From contig NZ_JAHLQJ010000001.1 of NCBI RefSeq assembly GCF_018919145.1, forward strand, positions 467,193 to 531,192: 64,000 bases of DNA, in the 5' to 3' direction. This document shows, in pieces, positions 6,147-14,998 of this stretch (its first letter is position 1; every line of letters begins with the position of its first letter). This DNA comes from Paenibacillus brevis (GTDB lineage: Bacteria; Bacillota; Bacilli; Paenibacillales; Paenibacillaceae). Under the pieces are notes generated by a model that was given only the letters and a program-made list of their open reading frames with translations, was not told the origin of the DNA and searched no databases. The position numbers were made by a program, and so were the translations under genes.

Positions 6147-9134
6147 TTACTCAACGTTGTTGTTTTGATCCAATATATTCATTAACACCGTTACCGCCTC
6201 TGCTCTGGTCGTTGGTGCATACGGCAAGAATTGATTGTTATCATTGCCGCTTATAATGCCAAGCTGCCTTAACGAAGCCACGGCATGCTGAGCCCAGATA
6301 GGAATGTCGCTGCCATCTGCAAATGAACTTTCATGGATGCCTTCCCCGGACACGTCAAGCGCACGAGCAATCATTACGGCCATTTCTACTCGGGTGACGC
6401 CTGCATTCGGGCGGAACGTGCCATCCTCATAGCCATTGATCCATCCGGCTTGAGCAGCCTGTGCAACTGCTGTCCTTGCCCAATCGCCAATGATCGCAGC
6501 ATCTGTAAAGTTGAGTTCTGTCCCCTCTGCTTCAGACTTCACAGCATTCAACAGCATAACTGCAAATTGTGACCGTGTGACCGTTTCTCTTGGTCGGAAT
6601 GTGCCATCCGGGAATCCAGTGATTATGCCGCTGTTCAATGCTCTCTCCACATTGGCTTGAGCCCAGTGCCCGGACATGTCCTTGAAGACCTTATTCTCTG
6701 GCAGTTCTGCATAGTTCTCTGCACCAGGCGTTTCAGCACCCTCATCCGCGACGAGTACGGCGTATTTTGCCCATTTGTTCATATCAATAGAAATTTGATT
6801 CCCATTGATAGCACTAGGTTTCACTTCAACCCAGTTTGTCCTTACTTCGTCATAATAGAACACACCTACTGTTTGATCACTCTCTGCCTTTACAGGATCA
6901 AAGGCTAGCGATAATTTTGCCGGTTTTATTAAGGTAGGTGAGTTGTTTGCCCGCAGTTCAAACACTTGACTTGCAAGCATCTCATTATGAGTAAGCAATA
7001 ATTCCGTATTCCGGACTTTCTCAACCGTAATTTTCAATTCTTGTGTTGCTGCTCCTTGTGGAATAGACAATTTTATTTCGTTATCAAGGCTAACCGTGCC
7101 AGCTGTATTGACAGGAAGAGTCAATTGTCCATTTGTCGAAGAAAGCTCTCTGACAGGTGCAGGCTGAGATGCTCCGCCTCCACTTTCATTTCCAGAATAA
7201 ACTGGCATAGTCGATACAGCATAAGGATTGGATATCGTATTCCCTGTTCCTGCATTGCCATTAACATCTGATACACCTGTGTTATCGAGTGTAATGACAT
7301 TAGTAGTAACCGAAATGTTGGAATGAGGCGTAAGTGTTGCTGTCCATGTCACTCCCCCATCTTTGGAGATAAGCCCCGTTAGAGTGCCGTTCTCTACTGT
7401 CAAGTCTGCATTCGCAAGCCCCGTCACGGGTTTAGAAAATGTAATGGTAACCAATGCAGTCTCACCAATTGCCAGTGTTGATTTCGATACTACAATGCTT
7501 GCCGTCAGGGGCTCTGATTCGATCACATAATTGTTGGATATCGCCGTCCCCGCACCTGCATTACCAGCGGCATTTGTCACACCAGATACATCTAGCTTAA
7601 TCACATTCGTCGAATCTCTGCTATTAGCAACTGGCGTCAGTATCGCTGTCCAAGTAATACCTCCATCCACTGAGCTTACAGTGCTCAAGGTGCCATTTTC
7701 CACAGTCAAATCACTATTTGTAAAACCTGTTACTGCCTCAGAGAAGAAGAACGTGACGAGTGATGTCTCACCCGCTTTTAACGAAGAGGCAGCTACTATT
7801 ATTGTTGCTGTTGGGCGTGTGGTATCCACGACATAACTGTTGGATGTCGTTACACCTGTTCCGGCATTGCCAGCGAGATCCGTCACACCGGTAATTTCGA
7901 GTGTAATCACATTCGTCAGCCCATTGATGTTAGCCACCGGCGTCAGCGTGGCTGTCCAAGTAACACCTCCATCTGATGAGCCTACAGTGCTCAAGGTTCC
8001 ATTTTCCACGATCAGATCGCCATTCGTAAAACTGGTAACCGCTTCGGAGAAGGTAATCGTGACAAGAGACGTCTCACCCGCTTTTAATGAAGGGTCAGCT
8101 ACTACGATTGTCGCTGTCGGGCGAACGGTATCCACGGCATAATTATTGGATGCGGCCGTACCTGCCCCTGCAGTACCAGCGACATTTAGCACACCAGATA
8201 AATCTAGCGTAATCACATTCGAGATGTCAGTCACGTTCGCATCCGGGGTGACAATGAGATTCCACTCGATATTATTCTGTGTTGATAGAGAGCTTAGGGC
8301 TGCATTCTTTGCCCAAAAATCTGTAAGCGTCAGACCCGTTATCGGTTCATTAAATGTAACTGTTACAGTGGAAGACATTCCAATTGAAAGTGCGGTATCC
8401 TGAACCACAATCGTCGCTGTTGGCCGTGCGATGTCTACAGAATAATTGTTGGATATTGTTATCCCCGTTCCAGCATTACCAGCAAAATTAACCACACCGG
8501 TATTGTCGAGTGTAATCACATTCGTCGAATCACTGATATCAGCCGCTGGCGTCAGCGTGGCTGTCCACGTAATACCTCCATCTGATGAGCTTAAAGCGCT
8601 CAATGTGCCATTTTCCACGGTCAGATCAGCATTCGTAAAGCCCACTATCGCCTCAGAGAAGGTAATCGTGACGAGCGATGTCTCACCTGCTTTTAAGGAA
8701 GGGTCGGATACTACAATCGTCGCTGTTGGGCGCAAGGTGTCCACGGCATAATTGTTGGATGTGACCGTACCTGTCCCTTCAATACCATTGGCATCTTGCA
8801 CACCAGTTAAATCGAGTGTAATCACATTCGTCGAATCGCTGATATTAGCCGCCGGCGTCAGCGTGGCTGTCCACGTAATGCCTCCATCTGATGAGCTTAC
8901 AGCGCTCAATGTGCCATTTTCCACGGTCAGATCAGCATCCGTAAAGCCCACTATCGCCTCAGAGAAGGTAATCGTGACAAGCGACGTCTCACCCGCTTTT
9001 AAGGAAGGGTCGGATACTACAATCGTCGCTGTTGGAGCTGCTGAGTACACGCTAGTAGCAGGCGCCAGGTTCAGCATTCCGATTATTACTGATAATATGA
9101 GAGTAGCTAGAATCATTTTTTTCACACGATACAT
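6147..9134 (-). CDS. Secreted SLH-domain surface protein with six Ig-like repeats
   Basis: ATG at 9134 follows AAAGGGAG, giving 995 residues. A Sec signal peptide (about 1-33) precedes six roughly 100-residue bacterial Ig-like repeats of the Big_12 type, each beginning like PTATIVVSDPSLKAGETSLVTITFSEA and ending NYAVD. Repeat three is the most diverged. A ZU5-like beta region and three SLH motifs (GFPDGTFRP..TRSQ, GYEDGTFRP..TRVE, TRAE) follow. SLH domains bind pyruvylated secondary cell-wall polymers, so the protein should sit on the cell surface as a stalk or adhesin-like structure. No enzyme domain is present. Confidence 0.92.
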   Translation of the reverse strand: MYRVKKMILATLILSVIIGMLNLAPATSVYSAAPTATIVVSDPSLKAGETSLVTITFSEAIVGFTDADLTVENGTLSAVSSSDGGITWTATLTPAANISDSTNVITLDLTGVQDANGIEGTGTVTSNNYAVDTLRPTATIVVSDPSLKAGETSLVTITFSEAIVGFTNADLTVENGTLSALSSSDGGITWTATLTPAADISDSTNVITLDNTGVVNFAGNAGTGITISNNYSVDIARPTATIVVQDTALSIGMSSTVTVTFNEPITGLTLTDFWAKNAALSSLSTQNNIEWNLIVTPDANVTDISNVITLDLSGVLNVAGTAGAGTAASNNYAVDTVRPTATIVVADPSLKAGETSLVTITFSEAVTSFTNGDLIVENGTLSTVGSSDGGVTWTATLTPVANINGLTNVITLEITGVTDLAGNAGTGVTTSNSYVVDTTRPTATIIVAASSLKAGETSLVTFFFSEAVTGFTNSDLTVENGTLSTVSSVDGGITWTAILTPVANSRDSTNVIKLDVSGVTNAAGNAGAGTAISNNYVIESEPLTASIVVSKSTLAIGETALVTITFSKPVTGLANADLTVENGTLTGLISKDGGVTWTATLTPHSNISVTTNVITLDNTGVSDVNGNAGTGNTISNPYAVSTMPVYSGNESGGGASQPAPVRELSSTNGQLTLPVNTAGTVSLDNEIKLSIPQGAATQELKITVEKVRNTELLLTHNEMLASQVFELRANNSPTLIKPAKLSLAFDPVKAESDQTVGVFYYDEVRTNWVEVKPSAINGNQISIDMNKWAKYAVLVADEGAETPGAENYAELPENKVFKDMSGHWAQANVERALNSGIITGFPDGTFRPRETVTRSQFAVMLLNAVKSEAEGTELNFTDAAIIGDWARTAVAQAAQAGWINGYEDGTFRPNAGVTRVEMAVMIARALDVSGEGIHESSFADGSDIPIWAQHAVASLRQLGIISGNDNNQFLPYAPTTRAEAVTVLMNILDQNNNVE
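8446..9057 (-). repeat. Two near-identical 306-bp tandem units in the SLH gene
   Basis: The units encoding Ig-like repeats one and two are almost identical in DNA with a 306-bp (102-codon) period; for example, CCACGGTCAGATCAGCAT recurs at 8615 and 8921. Further diverged units extend to about 7500. Such identity points to recent duplication or gene conversion and predicts length variation between strains. Confidence 0.85.
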
Positions 9135-9482
9135 ATAATTCTCCCTTTTCCCCAAAATTGAAAGCCTGATTACGTTTATTTAATCACGCATTTGACGCTA
9201 AGTCGACAAATAATTATACAGTTTTCATATAAAAATTAATTGCATTTCATATGCAAGTGTGCATGATTGAAAGCATTGATTTTTAGGGATTGGAACAGTT
9301 GAGAAGCTAATAAGGGAGTGGATAATCGATGGTGTCCCGTTGTACCACCACAGAAGTATTTCTGCGATTGTTGCCTAAATGAGTAAGTAAATAGCTGGAA
9401 AAGTAATTTAACCAAAATTTAAACTTGGCCGCAGCTTCACTTTAAACTTCCCTCGGTATGATCAATACCGAGGTGATTTTAC
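9135..9482. promoter_or_regulatory. Intergenic region with RBS-containing palindrome
   Basis: No convincing gene is seen here. The perfect palindrome CCTCGGTAT-GATCA-ATACCGAGG at 9451-9473 includes the GAGGTGA ribosome binding site of the ABC gene at 9483, so it is either an operator or an RNA hairpin hiding the site. A TATAAT-like -10 for the SLH gene lies at 9213-9218 on the minus strand, with a poor -35. A palindrome TTGCAT-N5-ATGCAA lies near 9239-9255. Confidence 0.45.
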
Positions 9483-10403
9483 GTGAATGAATGGATTATT
9501 GAAACAAAGGGTTTAACGAAAAAATACCGCGGCCGCAGCGCGGTAGATCAACTGGATCTGAATATTGCAAAAGGCGATATCTACGGCTTCCTTGGTCCGA
9601 ACGGGGCCGGGAAGACAACAACCATCCGCATGCTGCTTGGCCTGATTCAGCCGACGGCAGGCAGCATCTCGATCTTTGGTCAGGAGCTTAACAAGCATAA
9701 GCTGGATATTCTGCGCCGAATCGGGTCTCTGGTTGAGTATCCTTCCTACTACGGACATCTGAGCGCTGTGGATAATCTTGAAGCCATCCGCCGCATTCTC
9801 AGCGTGCCCAAGTCCAGGATCGACGAGGTGCTGGAGATCGTCTCACTGACCAGCGAATCACGGCGCCCGGTCAAGGGCTTCTCGCTGGGGATGAAGCAGC
9901 GGCTGGGCATCGCAGCGGCTTTGCTTGCAAACCCCGAACTGCTCATTCTGGACGAGCCGACCAACGGCCTGGATCCGTCCGGCATCCATGAAATCCGCGA
10001 GCTGATCAAGAGCATGCCTGCCCAATACGGCATTACCGTGCTGGTCTCCAGCCACTTGCTTAGCGAAGTGGAACTAATGGCGGGACGTGTAGGCATTATC
10101 CGCGAAGGACGGATGGTGTTCCAGGACACGATTCGGAATCTGAAAGAGCAGGCTTCGTCTGAGATATCCCTGGTGGTCTCCGATCCCGAGGCGGCGCTGT
10201 GGCTGGCTCGAGATACTGGACTGGGCGTGGCCGGAACCGTAAAAGAAGGGACTCTCGTGTTCCCGGGTATGACGGATAAGAACGTCCCTTCGCTGGTTAA
10301 ACGGCTCGTTGAGAACGGCCATGACATTTACCGCGTCGAGGAGCACCGGAAATCGCTGGAGGATATCTTCATGCAAGTCATCGGGGACGGTGACCGGCTA
10401 TGA
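9483..10403 (+). CDS. ABC transporter ATPase, bacitracin/lantibiotic-resistance type
   Basis: The 306-residue ATPase has Walker A GPNGAGKTT (about 38-46), signature SLGMKQRLGIA, Walker B LLILDEPTNGLDP and the switch SSHLL. The KGFSLGMKQRLG signature and the C-terminal extension match the BcrA/LanF subfamily. GTG at 9483 has GAGGTGA six bases upstream. It is followed by two overlapping permease genes, giving an FEG-type transporter that typically expels or detoxifies peptide antibiotics at the membrane. No sensor kinase for it is adjacent. Confidence 0.88.
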   Translation: MNEWIIETKGLTKKYRGRSAVDQLDLNIAKGDIYGFLGPNGAGKTTTIRMLLGLIQPTAGSISIFGQELNKHKLDILRRIGSLVEYPSYYGHLSAVDNLEAIRRILSVPKSRIDEVLEIVSLTSESRRPVKGFSLGMKQRLGIAAALLANPELLILDEPTNGLDPSGIHEIRELIKSMPAQYGITVLVSSHLLSEVELMAGRVGIIREGRMVFQDTIRNLKEQASSEISLVVSDPEAALWLARDTGLGVAGTVKEGTLVFPGMTDKNVPSLVKRLVENGHDIYRVEEHRKSLEDIFMQVIGDGDRL

Positions 10404-11113
10404 TGCTCCGTGCTTTATCCGCAGATTTTCTCAAAATTCGCAAAAAGGGCATTTGGCTGCTTGTCTTCATCGCCCCGATCGGGCTTGTTGCCATGCAGGC
10501 GCTTAACTTTGGCCTCCGGCTGGATTATTTAATGAAGCAGTATGCGGACGACTTATGGGGCGCATTGATCGAGAATGTCTCCTTCTTCATACCGATCGCG
10601 CTCTATCTCGGCGTAACGCTTGTCAGCTCGCTGGTAGCGGGGGTTGAGCATCAGATGAGCTCCTGGAAGCAGCTGCTGGCCTTGCCGATTTCACGGATTT
10701 CGGTATTTAGCGCCAAGTTCACGCTGTGCTTTCTGCTCCTCTGTGTCTCCTGCCTGCTGCTGCCTATCGGGACGGCACTGCTTGGCTTGCTGCTTGGCTT
10801 CGGAACTGAGTTGCCTTATCTGGATCTGCTGCGGATGGGCTTCGCTTCATTCATGGCCGTGCTGCCGATGCTGGCTTTGCAGCTGTGGCTGTCGCTCACC
10901 TTCCGCAATCAGTCGCTGCCGGTGACATTGGGTGTGGGTGCCGCGGTCATCTCGCCGTTCGCGCTTCAACTGCCGGAGTGGTTCCCGCTCAATTGGCCGG
11001 TTTATGCCTTTAACGGCCCTCATGCCTGGTGGTTTATCGGCGCAGGAATCTTCTGCGGTCTTGTCATTATGATCATGGGGATGCTGCATTTTAACCGAAA
11101 GGATGTGGATTAA
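10400..11113 (+). CDS. ABC transporter permease (LanE/BcrB-like)
   Basis: This 237-residue ABC-2-type membrane protein has about six hydrophobic segments. Its start overlaps the ATPase stop (ATGATG). Features such as LRALSADFLKIRKKGIWLL at the N terminus and the EHQMSSWKQLLALPISR motif are typical of lantibiotic immunity permeases. It should pair with the next gene to form the membrane channel. Confidence 0.85.
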   Translation: MMLRALSADFLKIRKKGIWLLVFIAPIGLVAMQALNFGLRLDYLMKQYADDLWGALIENVSFFIPIALYLGVTLVSSLVAGVEHQMSSWKQLLALPISRISVFSAKFTLCFLLLCVSCLLLPIGTALLGLLLGFGTELPYLDLLRMGFASFMAVLPMLALQLWLSLTFRNQSLPVTLGVGAAVISPFALQLPEWFPLNWPVYAFNGPHAWWFIGAGIFCGLVIMIMGMLHFNRKDVD

Positions 11114-11849
11114 AATGGGAGGTCTGCTTCGCGTATTGTCCGCCGAACGGCTGAAAATGTCTAAGTCCTGGATTTGGTTGATCCTGCTGGCCAGTCCAGT
11201 TCTTTCCCTTCCGATCGGTGTCCTTACACAGATCCCCGAGGGCGGGGATCCCTGGACCTATATTCTCGGCTCCATGGTCGTGCTTCATGCGCTTCTGTTC
11301 CTGCCTATACTTTCCGGGTTGCTTCCCGCCTTTCTATGCCGATATGAGCATACCGGCGGAGGATGGAAGCAATTGCTGGTGCTGCCAGTATCGCGCACGG
11401 CAGTCTATTTGGGCAAGCTGGTCACTTCCGCCCTGCTGCTCGCCTTCTGCCAGATCATGTTTCTTGGCGCAGTCCTCTTGGCCGGCTGGATTCAGCACGT
11501 CACCGTTCCCGTCTCGTGGGGATTGCTAGCAACCAACCTGCTTGGCGGCTGGGTGGCCTGCTTGCCTCTGGCTGCCCTGCAGCTTGGCGTGTCGCTTAGC
11601 TGGGCCAGCTTCGCCGCCCCGCTTGCAGTGAATGTGTCATTGACCATTCCCAACATGCTGATCATTAACTCGGCCAAGATTGGGCCGTTCTACCCCTGGG
11701 CCCAGCCCGTGCTGGCGATGATGCCCTATCAGCAGCGCGACTTCGGCGCCTTCAACCTGCCGATCGAGAGCTTGATGATCACCGTGGTCGGCAGCTTCGT
11801 GATTTTCTTTGCTGCTGGGTTGATTTATTTTCGGCGGAAAGAAATATAA
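11103..11849 (+). CDS. ABC transporter permease (LanG-like)
   Basis: The 248-residue second permease is homologous in pattern to the preceding one (LLRVLSAERLKMSKSWIWLI at the start, YEHTGGGWKQLLVLPVSR in the first loop) and has about six membrane segments. It overlaps the previous gene by 11 bases. The pair probably arose by duplication and acts as a heterodimer with the ATPase. Confidence 0.85.
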   Translation: MWIKMGGLLRVLSAERLKMSKSWIWLILLASPVLSLPIGVLTQIPEGGDPWTYILGSMVVLHALLFLPILSGLLPAFLCRYEHTGGGWKQLLVLPVSRTAVYLGKLVTSALLLAFCQIMFLGAVLLAGWIQHVTVPVSWGLLATNLLGGWVACLPLAALQLGVSLSWASFAAPLAVNVSLTIPNMLIINSAKIGPFYPWAQPVLAMMPYQQRDFGAFNLPIESLMITVVGSFVIFFAAGLIYFRRKEI

Positions 11850-11907
11850 GTATAGTATGCGGCTGGATGCTTACTGTATGGAAAGATTTCGCTGAAAAAC
11901 CTGTTCA

Positions 11908-11992
11908 CTAACGGACATTTTCAGCTCTTATGTGAGTCAACTAACTTATATCTACTCATTTCTCCCTTATTAGCTCCCAAAATGTCCGTTAG
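11908..11992. repeat. Dispersed palindromic element, AACGGACATTTT family
   Basis: Perfect 14-base arms CTAACGGACATTTT (11908-11921) and AAAATGTCCGTTAG (11979-11992) enclose about 57 bases. Related arms recur near 38.6 kb. It is noncoding, lies just downstream of the ABC operon, and resembles short repetitive palindromes recalled from many Paenibacillus genomes. Confidence 0.7.
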
Positions 11993-12007
11993 ACAGATTA
12001 TTGCAAC

Positions 12008-12047
12008 GGAGGAGCACCGGATTGTAAATCAAAGGCCGGTGCCCTCC
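12008..12047. terminator. Hairpin between convergent ABC operon and trxB
   Basis: GGAGGAGCACCGG pairs with CCGGTGCCCTCC (one bulge, 15-base loop). No strong T run follows on either strand, so termination is plausible but not certain. Confidence 0.4.
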
Positions 12048-12097
12048 AGTTAGGAATGGCTCCGGCCCTTGCTAAGACTGATCATCAGATCGAGTAT

Positions 12098-13057
12098 TTA
12101 ATTAAGCGTTTCGCTCCAGTCGTGTGTCATGCTGCCTTCGAGATATTTCTCGCAGTCCATTGCTGCCATGCAGCCGCTGCCTGCTGCGGTAATGGCTTGG
12201 CGGTAGCGCCTATCCTGCACGTCCCCGCAAGCGAACACCCCCTGCACGTTCGTCTTCGTCGTTCCCGGCTGAACCACGATATAACCATGGCTGTCTATTT
12301 CGATCGCACCCCCGAGAAACGCCGTGTTCGGCGTATGACCGATCGCCACGAATACGCCATCCGCCTCTAGCAGCTCCTCTTGACCACTAACATTGTTCAA
12401 TACTCTCAGACCTTTGACCCGTCCCAGATCATCCATTTCGACGGCCACCGGCGTCCGATTCAGCGCCCACGCAACTTTTTCATTGCTGCGAGCCCGGTCC
12501 TGCATAATCTTGGAGGCCCGCAGCTCCTCCCGACGGTGCACAATGGTCACCTGTGTAGCGAAGCGCGTAAGGAAGCTGGCTTCCTCCATGGCGGAATCCC
12601 CGCCTCCGACGACAATGAGCTTTTTTCCCCGAAAAAAGAACCCGTCGCATGTCGCGCACGTGCTAACTCCTCTCCCTACATTCTCTTGCTCGCCCGGAAT
12701 CCCTAGGTATCTGGCTGACGCGCCTGTCGACAGAATCACCGTCTCCGTCTGCAGCGTGTCTCCTCCTTCGAGTGTGACGACCCGAGGCTGCCTCGCAAAA
12801 TCCACTTCGGTCACCCAGCCGCTCCGGAACTCCGCACCAAAGCGCTCGGCCTGCTTGCGTATATGGTCCATCAACTCCGGCCCCTGAATCCCTTCGGGAA
12901 AGCCCGGAAAGTTCTCCACCTCTGTCGTCGTGGTCAACTGCCCGCCCGGCTGAATTCCCTCAATAACAAGCGGTGCAAGCCCCGCTCTGGCCAAGTAAAT
13001 GGCCGCCGTCAGCCCTGCAGGACCGGTTCCGATCACAATGGACTTATATATCGACAT
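12098..13057 (-). CDS. trxB: Thioredoxin reductase
   Basis: The 319-residue flavoenzyme has FAD motif GTGPAGLTAAIYLARAG, the redox-active CATC (C134, C137), NADPH motif VVGGGDSAMEEA, and the C-terminal FAD motif GVFACGDVQDRRYRQAITAAGSG. It reduces thioredoxin with NADPH in the cytosol. AAGGAGGTAGCGTG precedes the ATG. In B. subtilis trxB lies beside the TPR gene yvcD; here a four-gene block lies between the two. Confidence 0.95.
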   Translation of the reverse strand: MSIYKSIVIGTGPAGLTAAIYLARAGLAPLVIEGIQPGGQLTTTTEVENFPGFPEGIQGPELMDHIRKQAERFGAEFRSGWVTEVDFARQPRVVTLEGGDTLQTETVILSTGASARYLGIPGEQENVGRGVSTCATCDGFFFRGKKLIVVGGGDSAMEEASFLTRFATQVTIVHRREELRASKIMQDRARSNEKVAWALNRTPVAVEMDDLGRVKGLRVLNNVSGQEELLEADGVFVAIGHTPNTAFLGGAIEIDSHGYIVVQPGTTKTNVQGVFACGDVQDRRYRQAITAAGSGCMAAMDCEKYLEGSMTHDWSETLN

Positions 13058-13220
13058 CACGCTACCTCCTTGATTGATGACAGAAATGCATCGTCTTGAT
13101 AACGACTCATTTTCCATCCTGTTCTACTATCTAAGTTTTACCCAACATAACGCCCGTTTACCCGCCGCCCTCTCGCTCACCCATTCCCAATTTGCTCAAA
13201 AATGATAATCTGACTCTCAC

Positions 13221-13249
13221 ATGACATTTGTCATCTTGAAATCATGACA
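13221..13249. promoter_or_regulatory. Putative DesR/NarL-type operator
   Basis: A perfect palindrome ATGACA-TT-TGTCAT (13221-13234) is followed by a further half site TCATGACA (13242-13249). The pair lies about 100 bases upstream of the ABC-kinase-regulator operon whose last gene is a DesR-like regulator. Such paired TGTCAT half sites fit autoregulation by that protein. Confidence 0.55.
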
Positions 13250-13340
13250 CTCCCTACTAACGAGCTTCCGCCAGATTCGATATGCTGAGATCAACACTCC
13301 CGCAAGGGAAAATCCGGTAACCACAGAAGGGATGATCCTG

Positions 13341-14249
13341 ATGGATTCCATTATAGAACTGAAGCAGGTAAGCAAAACGTTCAAGGACAAAAAGGCGGTA
13401 GACCGGATCTCTTTCCGCATTGCCAAAGGCTCTATCGTTGCTATTCTTGGCCCCAACGGCGCCGGAAAGACTACGGCTCTCTCGATGATTCTCGGCCTGC
13501 TTGAGCCAACAGAAGGAGAAATTCGCGTATTCGGCAAGCCGCCGAAGGAGCACTCCGTTCGCCACCACATCGGTGCCATGCTCCAGGAGGTAAGCTTGAT
13601 GGACCGGCTTAAAGTACGCGAGGTGCTGGAGCTCATACGATGCTACTATCCGAACCCAATGGACATGGATGCTTTGATCGCTATGACCGGGCTGCACGGG
13701 AAAGACTTAAACCGCTACACGGAGAAGCTGTCCGGCGGGCAAAAGCGTAATCTCGGCTTCGCTCTCGCGATGGCCGGCAATCCCGACCTGCTCTTCTTCG
13801 ACGAGCCGACCGTGGGTCTGGATATCGGTGCACGGCGCCGCTTCTGGGATCAGATTCGGGAATTCGCCAAGCAAGGCAAGACCATTCTGTTCACCACCCA
13901 TTATCTGCAAGAGGCGGATGATGCGGCGGACAGGATCCTTCTTTTTCACCAGGGCGCATTGGTTGCAGACGGAACGCCGGAGGAGATTAAATCGGTAATC
14001 GTCAAACGTTCGGTCTCGTTCCTCCCGATGGAGGATGGATCAGAATTTCGCCGCAAGCTGGCAAGCAATCCTGTCCTATCCAATTTCAGCGAGCAGGACG
14101 GCCGTATCGTAATCCACACCGATCATACGGACCAGGTGCTGGAACAGATTTTTGCCGAGAAGCTCGGCGTTCGTGAAATTGCCGTGGACCAGGGACGTCT
14201 GGACGAGGCCTTCGAGCAATTGACATCCATCCAAGAGGAGGCGGTTTAA
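13341..14249 (+). CDS. ABC transporter ATPase of a DesKR-linked exporter
   Basis: ATG at 13341 is chosen because AAGGG ends nine bases before it, whereas the in-frame ATG at 13332 abuts the site. Walker A is GPNGAGKTT, signature LSGGQKRNLGFALAM, Walker B LLFFDEPTVGLD, and H-loop TTHYLQEADDA. It groups with drug/lipid exporter ATPases such as YvfR. It forms an operon with a permease, a sensor kinase and a response regulator, like yvfRSTU of B. subtilis. The substrate is unknown. Confidence 0.88.
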   Translation: MDSIIELKQVSKTFKDKKAVDRISFRIAKGSIVAILGPNGAGKTTALSMILGLLEPTEGEIRVFGKPPKEHSVRHHIGAMLQEVSLMDRLKVREVLELIRCYYPNPMDMDALIAMTGLHGKDLNRYTEKLSGGQKRNLGFALAMAGNPDLLFFDEPTVGLDIGARRRFWDQIREFAKQGKTILFTTHYLQEADDAADRILLFHQGALVADGTPEEIKSVIVKRSVSFLPMEDGSEFRRKLASNPVLSNFSEQDGRIVIHTDHTDQVLEQIFAEKLGVREIAVDQGRLDEAFEQLTSIQEEAV

Positions 14250-14250
14250 C

Positions 14251-14991
14251 ATGGCGACCAAAATGCTGATCAAGCAATGTAAAATCGAGCTGCTGCGAGT
14301 GATTCGGAACCCTTACTATGTATTCTGGTCTTTGCTGATGCCGGTCATTTTCTACTTTATTTTCACCCGAATCATCGATACAGGCGGAGACATGAAGGAA
14401 TGGGGCGCCCACTACCTGATGTCCATGACGACCTTTAGCGTAATGGGTTCCTCCATTATGACGCTGGGCATTCGGCTGGTGCAGGAGCGCACAGAAGGCT
14501 GGACCCGGTTCATGCAGGTGACGCCGCTGCCCGGATGGATGTATTCTTTCGGCAAAATGTTCGGTCAGACCGTCATGCATCTGATCTCGATCGGGTTTAT
14601 TTTTGGAGCATGCGTATTGATTAACGGGGTTTCCCTTCCTCCGCTAACCTGGGTGTACAGCGCCCTCTGGATTCTGGTCGGCTCGGTACCGTTTCTCGCC
14701 ATCGGAACACTGATCGGCAACATGAAACGAGTGGATACGGCGAGCGGGGTCAGCAATGCGATTTATTTGATTATGGCCCTTCTGGGCGGCATGTGGATGC
14801 CAATCGAGACATTTCCATCGGTGATGCAGCAGATCGGCAAATGGCTGCCTTCCTATAACTACGGCAATGGAGCCTGGGATATCGTCAACGGCCATGCGCC
14901 GGACCTGCGGCATTTCTTGATTTTACTGGGCTACCTCCTCCTGTTTATGGTACTATCCACGTATATCCGCAAAAAACAGGAAGTAGTGTGA
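14251..14991 (+). CDS. ABC-2 type permease
   Basis: The 246-residue protein has six predicted membrane segments and the ABC-2 pattern (IKQCKIELLRVIRNPYYVFWSLLMPVIFYFIF at the start, ERTEGWTRFMQVTPLP in a loop, LGGMWMPIETFP near the end). GGAGG precedes the ATG, one base after the ATPase stop. It is the partner of that ATPase. Confidence 0.88.
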   Translation: MATKMLIKQCKIELLRVIRNPYYVFWSLLMPVIFYFIFTRIIDTGGDMKEWGAHYLMSMTTFSVMGSSIMTLGIRLVQERTEGWTRFMQVTPLPGWMYSFGKMFGQTVMHLISIGFIFGACVLINGVSLPPLTWVYSALWILVGSVPFLAIGTLIGNMKRVDTASGVSNAIYLIMALLGGMWMPIETFPSVMQQIGKWLPSYNYGNGAWDIVNGHAPDLRHFLILLGYLLLFMVLSTYIRKKQEVV

Positions 14992-14998
14992 TTACGGA

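Noticed and set aside
7531..9138. Series of about 100-codon plus-strand frames with similar sequences
   Set aside because: They mirror the repeated Ig-like units of the SLH gene on the other strand and have no start signals.
9329..9382. A 16-codon frame with AAGGGAG upstream
   Set aside because: The peptide has no signal or conserved feature and such frames arise by chance; I could not support it.
13288..13325. CTGAGA followed by ACTCCC and AATCCGGTAA, loosely like a TPP riboswitch
   Set aside because: The remaining conserved THI-box segments are absent and the downstream gene is a drug/lipid-type ABC ATPase.
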